From Anastatus disparis (taxonomy: Eukaryota > Arthropoda > Insecta > Hymenoptera > Eupelmidae), in NCBI GenBank assembly GCA_017163975.1, contig JAFFSR010000237.1, positions 868,001 through 932,000 on the forward strand: 64,000 bases of DNA. Direction: 5' to 3'. Both the position numbers and the translations under genes were made by a program. Under the pieces are notes generated by a model. That model searched no databases and was not told the DNA's origin. It saw only the letters and a list, made by a program, of their open reading frames with translations. Shown piece after piece: positions 38,397 through 49,700 of this stretch; the first letter of the stretch is position 1; the number at the start of each line of letters is the position of its first letter.

Positions 38397-41300
38397 TCAC
38401 TTTCCGTTTTGTACGGTAGCTAAATATTCGTTATATTTTTTTTCTTGAGCTTGCTGTAATTTTTGTAACTTTTTCAGCTGACCTTTGCTAATCTCTTTTC
38501 CTTCAATATCATGGGTTGGAAGTCCCTAAAATCAAATAAAGAAGTGTTTAAAAAATTATGATTAATCAATATAAAAGATCATTTAAATAAAAAGATCTGA
38601 AAAATAATTTAACTTACATTATCATCAAACTGCGAATACTTGTTAGCTTCCATTTTAAACATCTCTTTAGGCGGAATTTTTCTTTGAGCCTCTTTAGCAG
38701 CAGCAGCTGCTGCGGCCTCAGCCTTTTTTCTTTCTTTCTCTGCTGCTTTTTCTGCTTCGATCCTTTTCTTTTGCTCACGCTCTTTTAACAACTCCTCTTT
38801 ATTGACAATTTTAACACGTGAACCCACACCTTCCTCATCTTCAAGACGAACACCGACACTCGGTAATACATCATCCCGCAAACTATCACATTCTTTCAAA
38901 ATGTCCGTGGCTTTTAGAGTCCTTGCATGACCGCGTACTTTTTCGCGGAAATCCGAGAGAATTTCTAAGTACGGCATTATTGTCTCTTCGACCTACAAAA
39001 AACAAGTTTATAGTATGATAAAACTCACTTTTCCTTATTATAAATTGTGATAAGTTATTAAAATTACGCATTAAAAATGAACGATAATTACTTACATTTA
39101 CATTTTGCGATTCGTTATCAACGGGAAAACCAATGCTGTCGACAGATGAGATAGCTCCGAAAACAGCAAACATTTTTGTTATGTAAACCGCAATGTCTCG
39201 GAGCAACAGAGTATTTGGGTTTTGACAGTCTTTTATGTAAATATTGCTATGCGTTACTAATTCTCTTATAATATCAAGCACCGTTCTCGTATCAACGTTA
39301 TCTGTAATGAAAAATGGATATTTATTTTCTGCATGGAGGAAAAAAATATTTTTATTAATTAAATTTTGTTTTTAACTTACCGCAAAGTGCACTATGAATA
39401 TCATCCTTAGCAGTACAGAACTTATTATTTAGCTCAAGTTCTTGATTACCCCATTTCTGGAAAGTTTTGATCGTTGTGCCAGCACCGATCTTCCTTATTC
39501 TACATTTAACATTTAAAAAGAATTCGTTTAAAAATTTTTCATATTGCACTGCCATTTCCATGGTAGCAGGACCGTAATCTAACGTATCTTTCCAAGAATG
39601 CAATAAAAATGCGAGTCTCAATTGCCTAGCCGTGTGCTTTTTCAATGCTTCTTTTATCGTTATGAAGTTTTTAAGCGACTTAGACATTTTACATCCAGAA
39701 ATTGTGAGATGTCCTGAATGTAAGAAATATCTGACCCAGTGCGAATTGTCAAAATACGCTTCTGCCTGAGCTAGTTCGTTGTCGTGGTGAGGAAATTTCA
39801 AATCTACACCACCTGTATGAATGTCAAGACTTTCTCCACAAATAGCAGATGCCATAACCGAGCATTCAATATGCCAACCAGGTCGACCTTTACCCCACGG
39901 CGAATCCCACCATGGCTCACCTGCTTTAGAACTTTTCCACAAAGCAAAATCTGTGGGCGAACGTTTCTCTGCGAGTCGATCGGCAGATACGCAAAGATCA
40001 CCTGTAAAGAATTTAAAAAATTAGAAAAATATTTTCATTTAGAGTTTTTATATTAACAAAAAACAAATAAATAAATTAATACCTTCTCCTTCCTGTAAAG
40101 AAGATGTATCTCCATACGCTTCTGGTACTAATTTAGCATAATAATGTTTATCGCTCTTATCAAAAGCTTTCACATCAAAGTATACAGAACCACCACTTTC
40201 ATAGGCAAGACCGTTGGCTATAATTTTTTCGATAAATACAATAATTTCTGGAACATATTCACTAACCCTTGTGAGAACATTTGGTCTTAAAACCTGAAAG
40301 AAATGATTCATATCGATCGTTTAAAAAGTATTTTAGAAAGTTCTACTATTACATATTTTATTTTTTGCAATTTGTTATTTTTATCATTCTACAATTAAAA
40401 TTGATCCAAGTAAAAGTTATCTTGTTATTCTAAATATTAAAATTAAGTATTTAAGATAAAGTTAATCTTGTTATCATTATAAATATTTACATTTAATGCA
40501 TCCATATCCTTGTGAAAGTCATCTTCCCAATGTTGTGATAATTTGTTAAAAATCGAATGCTCATCAATTGTATCACCTTTCTTCTTATCTAGCCAATCGG
40601 AAAGTGGATCTTTTGATTCTTTTAACAAATTCTAGAAAAATATTTTTGTTTTATATATGTTATATGATTAGTAAAAGGATTATGAATATTTTATAGATAA
40701 TCATAAATAATTATGATATATGATCAATTAATTACCTGTTGGCATTCTTTTATTTGTGCTTCATCATTTAATTTGACAGCTACTTCAAGTTTTTCAATAG
40801 ATTCTTTAACTTTAATTAACATTTTTTCGTACATAACTTTTCTTATCAGGATCTGTGGTTTTTTGTACAGTTTCTTCAAAAGTCTGCATAACTTCTTTGG
40901 CATCATTTAATATTTTATCCAAATTATTATTCTCACTAATATAATTTTCATAAAGATGATTTTGTCTAGCTCTTTTAATAATTTTATCGTCAATATCAGT
41001 TACATTCATAACGTAAAGGACATCATATTTAAAATAATCTGTCAAAACCCTTCTTAAAATATCAAATGAAATATAAGATCTGAAAATAAAACACACAAAA
41101 AAAATTATTATCATGCAATATTTTTAGCATCGTATATAATCAAGTCTTTTGTGGTACATATGTTAAAAATAAAATTTTTACAAAACCGATAATTTATTTG
41201 TAAATCTTATTTAATTTCATTATGTGTGTTCAACTGCTGCATATTTCAAAGAGTTAATGAGGATGATGCAACTTTGATGTTATATGAAGTACTGTGCAGC

Positions 41301-41518
41301 ATCAGCTTGTAAATAATCAAATGTTATTGCATTGAAGCTTACCGTGCATGACCCATATGTGATGCATCATAGACAGTTGGTCCACAGCTGTACCATAATA
41401 CTCTATTTCTATATTGAGGTACAAATTCCTCCTTTTGCCTAGTTAAACTATTATAAAGTTTTAATCCTGGTCCAGTTTTTCGTTCAGGTGGATTCCAAGA
41501 AGGTTGTTGTCGCTTCAT
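38397..41518 (-). CDS. CARS1: Cytosolic cysteinyl-tRNA synthetase, 8 coding exons
   Basis: Joins cysteine to tRNA-Cys in the cytosol (class I aminoacyl-tRNA synthetase). Coding exons on the minus strand: 41518-41343, 41079-40736, 40631-40491, 40293-40083, 40001-39381, 39301-39096, 38992-38618 and 38525-38397 (TGA). All introns are GT-AG and all exon phases agree. The product is about 733 residues, close to the human 748. Visible landmarks are the HIGH-type motif HMGH at about residues 54-57, Cys45 in [13 protein letters not shown] at about 334-337 and HHDNE at about 362-366 (zinc-site region), and KMSKS at about 395-399. The charged, Ala-rich C-terminal tail seen in animal enzymes is present. 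The start is the first Met before the conserved LYNSLTR block. One anomaly: the frame shifts by one base after TTDPDKK in the second exon (extra A in an A4 run, 40838-40841). Without removing it, the protein would stop at about residue 140. Identity is certain; integrity depends on that base. Confidence 0.96.
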
Positions 41519-41840
41519 AGTGATCACTATCTGTAATAAGAGGAAAAGTTTGTACTTTAAAGAAAAATTTAATATTACTTGAAAATGCATAAACTCAATG
41601 AATATTAGCAATGATTTTTCAAAATTTAGGCTAATAAAATACATTACCTTATTATAAAATAGAGGTTATGGTGTAACAGCAAGTTAATTTATTATAGTTT
41701 TAAAATATGAATTATTCTAAAATAATTATGCGTTACTTTTAAGGTATTAAACATTCGGTATACCTTGACAATTCGATTAAATATACAAAATGCTGACGTT
41801 AACGTTCACGTGTTAATACTGTAGGAAAATCTGAATCAAC
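41519..41840 (-). other. CARS1: Inferred 5' UTR of CARS1 with one intron
   Basis: Twelve bases upstream of the CARS1 ATG there is a good acceptor: a pyrimidine tract followed by TTATTACAG, with the exon beginning at 41530. A matching donor AAG|GTAATG ends an upstream exon at 41648. The implied 5' UTR intron is 41531-41647 (117 bases), similar in size to the coding introns. The upstream exon would reach to roughly 41.84 kb. This is inferred from splice-site sequence only; the 5' limit is a guess from the TATA-like element further upstream. Confidence 0.5.
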
Positions 41841-41872
41841 TCTTAACCAAGTGAAGTTAGCCGCTTTATATA
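41807..41872 (-). promoter_or_regulatory. Candidate CARS1 core promoter: TATA-like box and E-box
   Basis: On the minus strand TATATAAAG occurs at 41872-41864 and a palindromic E-box CACGTG at 41812-41807. Both lie within about 350 bases upstream of the CARS1 ATG. The TATA-like word sits in the most GC-rich patch of the otherwise AT-rich interval. No clear initiator is found at the expected 30-base spacing, so the transcription start is not fixed. Confidence 0.3.
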
Positions 41873-43249
41873 AGGCCGTATTTGGTACGGTCGAGAATTG
41901 AATGAGTGGAGGTCCATTTAAATCGAAGTTACTTTTAAAAGTGCGATTCATTCGTGATTCATAAATTTGCAGGTGTCAAATTAACACTATTAAAAAATAA
42001 AAAGTTATCTTAAGCTGATGAGATATGAAAGTTTTGTAAATAAAATTTTTAAAATAATGATTATTACATCAACGCTTAATAATTATCAGAAAATATTTAT
42101 TATAAATTTTTGTTTAATGTAAATTTATTATTTAAAGAAATATTTTTCATTAAATAAAAAATAATTTAAATAAATGCATTTAGAATAATTCGATAATAAA
42201 TATAGTTGCATTTCAACTTCAAAAATGGGAAATAAATAAATAGACGACAATTAGATTATTGTAGACTTACACCCTGATATATAAATTTATTGAAAGTTTT
42301 TTAAATAACAATTGCTTTTTTTTTATAAAAATGGAATTTTTTCTTAAAAATTGTTTACATTAGGTGAAATTGCATTTGCAATCATTTTTCCATGTAACAA
42401 TCGTAGATTCAGCCATATTAATTTTATTAGTAAATATTTTCAAGTTAATAAAAAACATTACTTGAAAAATTAATTATTATTAGTAGCAAAGTGTAATTGT
42501 TAAACAATTTATTGTTTTATCATTTAAATAAAATATTCCAGAGATGTATTTCACATAAAAATTTAATTTTCATTATTTCTTAAAATTCATTCATCCTTAG
42601 TTCGCCATTAAAAATAATATTCATTCGCACATTATTCTTACGACTTTGATTTCACTGAAAAATGTATTTTAACCAGTTTAGATTTTTTCGCATTGCCTAT
42701 GTTTTTATCATTTTTATTTATTTGATACAAATAAAATATAAAAAGCTTGTTCCACAATACACCTCTCTTAAAAAATTGCTTTGGAGGTAATAAAATCTAA
42801 TCAAACTGGATTGATTACTTTCTTCGAGCCGAAGTTGATACAATAATTTAATTTTATACAATATAAATGCTGATGTTTACAACATTAATTAATTTCACAA
42901 AAGACACTTACTATGTTATGAACGCATAAAAAAATAAATCAAAAATTAAAATACAAAATTGTATGCAATTGATGAATAGGAAATCAAGTTTGAAAAATTA
43001 AGCACGTTACCAAAGACGCAAAAACAATATTTTTTGCATCTTTAAAATCTTACGAATATTTTACATATAATGATGATACTATAATATAATAATTATAACA
43101 AAATATACTTGAGATTACAGTTTCTTTTTTTTTTTTTTACAAAATATGTCACCTGACTTGCCTAACTTTCGTACTCTTATATTCATTTAAAACATTCATC
43201 TTTCACATATTCACTTTCTCTCTTTCTTTTCAGATCAAGAATTAATAAT
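41873..43249. other. Intergenic interval between raw and CARS1
   Basis: AT-rich sequence between the inferred raw transcript end and the CARS1 promoter. It has no coding-quality frame and no SINE copy. The tandem same-strand arrangement leaves about 1.4 kb as the whole intergenic space. Confidence 0.6.
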
Positions 43250-43255
43250 TTTATT
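43250..43255 (-). terminator. Candidate raw poly(A) signal
   Basis: AATAAA on the minus strand about 450 bases after the raw stop codon, followed by T/G-containing sequence. The intervening 3' UTR is AT-rich with several ATTTA-like words. Chance occurrence is likely in this composition. Confidence 0.25.
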
Positions 43256-43704
43256 AATTTGTTAGAATCAATTGATAATATATCTATATACAAGGATAAA
43301 CCAATCAATTCGAAACGAATTTTTTTTAATTGGTTGCAAGATTGTTACTAACTTGTAATAACAAGTTTTGATTTAAAATGTCTATCTACCGTCGAATTCT
43401 TAATGAAAAATAATAATTTAGAATTTTAACTTATTACTTAAAATATATCACTTACAATCCAAGACGTTTTTTTTCCTCAAAACAAATCATATAGAGAGAT
43501 TAACATCATTCACTGTAATAAGTTTTCAGCGATTGACAGACACTCAATTAAAACTAAAATAATAAAATTGTGAGGATCGAATAAAAATAAATTAGTTTGT
43601 CGAATTTTTCGTAGCGCCTATACTTTAAGGTTCTTGTGTATGTATGTGTAAAAATCGCATGATTAAAAATTAAAAAAAAAAGTACGAGTGTGTATCGTTG
43701 TGAG

Positions 43705-46700
43705 TCAGCAGGGACTTTGAACTATTTGTATCGCGTGCTGTAGGGCATCAGCGATATTTTCATAAACAGGTACACCTTCGCGCGTCGCCATGTCTGACAA
43801 GTATATTCTACCCCTATTGTAGTCTTTCGTTGCTTGCTCTGTCAACTGAAATAATAAATCACATTTTAGTCTAAAATTTAAATAAAACTATTTTTATTTT
43901 TATAAAGTATAAAATTACCTTTTCACCAGACATGGAAATGCCCTCGGGGAGAGCTTGAACACAGAGGACGAGTTTAGCACGCAATCCGATCAAGTGAGCA
44001 GCAAGAGCCATTATCGCAATACCGCGCGTATGATGCGGTATAACTAACATTATTAAACGTGAATTCTTCATGCGCTGCAACTCTATGGGTAATACTCGAG
44101 CACTATACTCATTTGTACTTGGACGATGAAGTGTTAAGCCCATAGACCTAAATTTAATAATAACATTTTTATTTAGTAATTCCAAAGCATTGAATTTATA
44201 TAATTTGTTATTTATGTAATAAAAAATCATCTCAACTTACTCAACCAACGGCACAGCTGACGATTCTAACCATAATAAATCTTTGCCTACTACACCAATA
44301 TATAGGTCTCTCTTTTCGGAATCTGCTATAATAGAATTGGTCCAGTCTACAAAAGTAAATTTAATAATAAACAAAACTAGTTATTTATACAATATAGATT
44401 TACATATAAGATTATCTCGAACTTTTCTGCGCGTGCTTTGTAATAAAGTATAAAATTAAAAAATAAAAAGCTTCAAATAATAATATAAAAAAAGCTTTGT
44501 TATTGTTTTAGCATTGATAATATGATTGCAAACAATATCAATTTTTAGATACACATCAGAAATTTAAGTGGTTAAAATATAATAATGTAATTTAATAAAT
44601 ATGAATATAATGCGTGTACAAAAAAAAATATATGCACATAGTTACATCGACAACAAAATAGTCTGTATGTAAAATTAAAAAATTTTCTATTCTTGAAATT
44701 TTTCTTTTTTTTAAAAAATACCTAAAAAACGATTAAAAGGTTGCACAAAAGCTCTGCGCAGAAACTTTGAGGCCTTCCTACATAATATACGCCAAACTGA
44801 AGGTATCTCACTTTCACAGTTTGTTCCGTTATTCTTAAATCGCCATGACCATTCGTTGGCTATTGCACAGAATTGTTCGAAGTTGATACGCTGCTCTCGT
44901 GCTTCACCATTGCTCGATTTCTCTAATTTTTCTATCACTGACGACTTTTCGTGTGTGTCTATAAAAAAAACAAAATTTTCAATTGTTACTGTTGTAACTG
45001 GTTGTAAGATCATGAGAAAAATTTAAAAAAAAGAGGATTACAAATTCTTAAGAAATGTTATACCGTTTCAGAAATTACTCATAAGAGAAATTGAGGAAAA
45101 AAAGAATTACGAATTTTTAATTAATCCAATACCGATATAAAAATGACTACATTTGAAGCACATGACTCGAGAATTACCAAAAAACTGTTAAAATAATTCA
45201 ATATTCACATTAGTTTAACTAATTTAAAATTTTATATTAGTTTAGTAATATTTTTTAATAAATAATAATGAAATGCATTTAATTAAAAATTATTCTAATT
45301 ATTTATAAATCATTTTGAATATATTAATTTTGTTGCTAATGTTGACTAATTTTCAATGTAACAAAATTGTAACACATTAGTCTTCTATTTTAATTAATTC
45401 CAAGATAAAATCAAAATTAAATATTTACCAGTTTTATTTACAACGTTGCGCAGTTCGGAGACCGGTATGCTGCACTTTCCATTACTTTGCAGTATCATTA
45501 AAGCCTGTAAGTAAGGAACACCAATAAAGTTTATTGTAAGTAAACACAGCAAACTTCAAAAATGAAGTAAAATGAAAAAACAAAAAAAACAAAAATACAA
45601 TGTAATTTATATATTTACCTCGGCTAAACTTATCGTCCCCGTGTCTTTAGTATCCAGAGATTTGAATGCCTCTCTTAATTTTCTGCAAAAATAAAAGAAA
45701 AAATCTTTTTTCACATAAACGTCTCTGGATGTTATTATGATTCACATAATTTCTCAATAACGTTAAAAACAAAGACTTATAATTGGAGAAGAAAATAAAA
45801 GAATTCTTATACATACGTGACATCGGTTCCGTGCTGACCGAATGAGATTCTAGATGGCCTGATTCCGTCCTCGTTATACAAATCTTGAACGTTGACTGCA
45901 TTGCGGATAATCTTTTTTTAAAAAAGAAAAAAAAAGAGATGAATGATAAACAACAATGTCAACTTATATATTTGCGTTGTATTTTTCTCAAAAGCATGTA
46001 TAAATATTTAAGTAAATATAGAATATTTCAATAACAATGTGCTTTTGTATAAACATTCAATCAGTAAGACTTTTCAAAATGCTTACACATCGATATTTTA
46101 CAAAAACAAACTTATAATCTGATAGAGAAAAAATTTTTTAATGTTTCAGAAAAATAATAGTTTTTGCACTTTAAAAAACTTTGTTATTGTGCCAAAATTT
46201 TTTTATAACTTGAGCTTAATTTTATGTGATGAATGAAAGTTAACTTAAATTTTTAAATTAAAATTCTTAGCTATTAAGTATTTTGATACTTTTTGTGAAT
46301 GATTCACTATAAACTTGATTTTCTACACGAATATAATCAAATTTTTTTATCAATTTGAGTAACATCACAAAAAAAAATGATTTACTATTTTTTAATGCCA
46401 TTAGTCAGTCGTTAGTGACGTTTACTTATGATTGGTAAAATAATTAACCGCACAAAGTCAGCTTCTTAGAAAAATCGTTGAATACCACAGGGTAATTATT
46501 GACTATGAGTAAAAGTGATTCTAACGATAAAAATTAATCTGACTCATGTTTAATGTTTCTTGAGATCATATAATTTTTTGTTCCTTTTCTAGGGCAATAT
46601 ATTCTGAGAAAATAATTTGTTCTTTTGTACAAAAACTAAGTTGTAGGTAAATGCTTATTGAGCACTGTTAGATAAAAATTTTAATAATTTGGAAAATTAC

Positions 46701-49700
46701 TAATAAAAATACATAAAATCAGAAAATTAAAAAAGATACATTTAAAAAAAATTTTTACTATAACGTTATCAGTCTGTAATCTCATGTTCTTTAACTTGTA
46801 AATTTCAATCTTTAGCAGACTGATTCAGTATTCGCAAAAAAAAACTTTCGAAATCTGCATAACAAAAAAATGTTAATATAAAGAAAGAAAATCAATTCAC
46901 CTTAGACGTACAATTGAGCGCGGCCGATACGCTCTCAAATATTGGTATCCTCTGACGTTCCATCAAATACTGCAGCACCAACAGTCCGTTCATCAGTTCG
47001 CAGTATTCCCTGTAACACAAGCAAACATATATTAAGAATAAGATTTTGATTGAATAAATAAAGCGTAATTGGCAAAATTTTGGCTAGTTCAAAGCTTTTT
47101 CCTACATCTAAATTTGATATTGACAATTTTAAGCTTAAAATAGGATTCTCGTGCGTTGGCCATAACAAATTATTTTAGCTTTATATCGACACGAATTTTT
47201 GGCACTTATCGCTAAAGTTACACTTCTGGTTGAAACATGATGAAGAGAGCGTTTTTCAAAATTTTAATTAATCGTATAACTATAAATTATTTCATTAAAG
47301 TCAATGCTTTGAAAATCTAATAAAAGGACATACTTTTCATAAATTTTTATACAAAATTTCAAATTTAAAAAAATTTAATAAATTATAGGCGCAACGATAC
47401 GCAACACATTTAACAATTTATTGATACATATTTAGAGATATTTGAGTTAAACATTATTTTGTTAATGAGGTCATCAATAAATTTAATGTCTAGTCTTGAA
47501 CTAGTTCCGTACATTGTCAAAATATGTTTAAAGCCTAAAATACTTTTGCTCATAAACAAAGTAATTAAATGTGCAACTCTGTAGTATATCATGAATAAAC
47601 AAATCATAATGATTTAAAACAAAAACAAATCATAAATAACAAAACGAAAAAAAAAATAAAAAATTCATTAAATTCTTCAGTAATTAAAAATAAATAAGTC
47701 TAGATAAAACGTAAATAAAATTAATAAAATTTTAAACTCACTGATTAGACATCGGTTCACCAAGAATTGTCTGACCCTGTCTGTAAGGATGTATAACAAC
47801 AATTAGAGAATCACGACGTGTACCGGCAAGCCCAGCTGCTTCAATAATACCGGCGGTATTTCGCGTTCTATCATCAATGACGAACAGTAAAACGCGCGCC
47901 GTTTCCTTAGCTTCGTATTCTTGAGCTATAAGCTCTGGTCCCCATTGTGCCACTTGCTGAAAAATATATAATTTTATCATTTATGGAACTTTTTTTTAAA
48001 TTTTATTATATTAATTTTATATTTTATTGATTGAGTTTTTAAGATGTTCAAGTATTTTTTCCTTTTTGATAGTCAACTGATAATTAATCAATGAAGATGA
48101 TAATATTAGATATAAAATATTATTATTATTATATTAAATTTGTATGTTTTTTGTTTTTTAAAATATGTTGAGTTCGTTTTTTTCAGTTCATCAAATTATT
48201 ATTATTTGATAGATTTTAATGCTAAAATTGTATTGCTATTTTTATTAATTCAATTTTGAAATTCAAGCTTTATAAAATTAATAAAATATTTCAAAAAATT
48301 ATTAGGTTTGTTTTAAATAGATTATAACAGAATTTTATAAAATTTATGAAAATTTAAAATTTATTATTTCAAAATAACTAAATAATATTGTTGTTCATTT
48401 TAAAAAGATTAAAATTTTCATTGAAAATTCAACGGCTTCATTGACCCTGCATTAAGTTTAAACTTTATATAACACTCCCCATCAATGATGTTTTAACTCG
48501 TATACCAGTTTGATGTCCTCATTAAAAACATCATAATTTGCAATCAAGTACATACTTACGTTAGAAAAAACAATAACCGGATCGGATATTTTATTTTAAA
48601 TTTTATTTTCTGTTGACATGAAAATATGCGATATTTGCAAAGAAAATGGTTGAAAAAGAAAAATTTAAAGCGAAAAGAATAACATTGAAAATATATGGGC
48701 TGATTAGCCGAAGGCAATGTCGCACATATTCGATTTGACTATGAAAAACATTGTTCAAGGACTATAATCTTCGGTCGAAAAAACGTTAATCTTTTCAATT
48801 GGAAGCTGTACTTAACATAATTATAGTTTTTATTTGCAATTTGTTTAAATCTGCAATATAATTAACTCAAACTTAAAATATTTATTGTCCTAAAACGTGT
48901 ATTTAATAACAATTGTTGAATAATTTAATACTTTCTAAACAAAGGTTTTATTAAATTCTTAGACCTAACGAAATTTCATCAATTTAACAGCAATTTCTGA
49001 ATTCTCGGGTTAAAACAATATTTAACTTTTTTATGAGGCATTTTAAAGCGTGTCAAAAAACAAGTTTATTTATAGTGATTTTACTTTGAAAGTCGCGCGT
49101 TCAAAGTTAATCTGTCCTCAATTAAATTGTAATACATTTTTATCAGCCTATTAGTTTTATATTTAAACCTTAAAAAAAAATAAACAGGATATTCCTAATT
49201 CAAAGGTGCGATAAATTTATTTGAGCTGTAAAATTTTATCTTTGATAAAATATTATCGATATTTCGAAAGTTTATATTCCGTTGTTGATCAATGAATTAT
49301 TTACTTTGCAATAATTGTTGAAGAATCTGCATATTTAAAGCTGATAAAAATTTGATATTTATTCAAATTTTATACCATTTGATTAATAATCTAATCAATT
49401 GTATTACATATGATAAATTTTCATAACTTTATTTCATAAAATAATTCACTTAGGAGAGCATCGACGATTTGCAGTTTGATATAATACTCGTAAAATATAC
49501 ATAATAAAAATTAATAAAAATCAAGTTCTAACTTCAATGAAATAATAAAAGAGATAAAAATAATAAAAAATTAAAACTCACAGGATTATAATACGTGATG
49601 CCAAGGCTTTGAAGAGTTGGGATGGCGACATCGGATCTCCAGGTTGTTGGATTACACGAACCCCCCAGGAACACCTCATACTCCATCCTTTCTGTGATAT

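Noticed and set aside
41519..41644. Upstream extension of the CARS1 frame to a distal start
   Set aside because: The in-frame extension is AT-driven hydrophobic sequence crossing a clear splice acceptor at 41530; family proteins begin close to the chosen Met.
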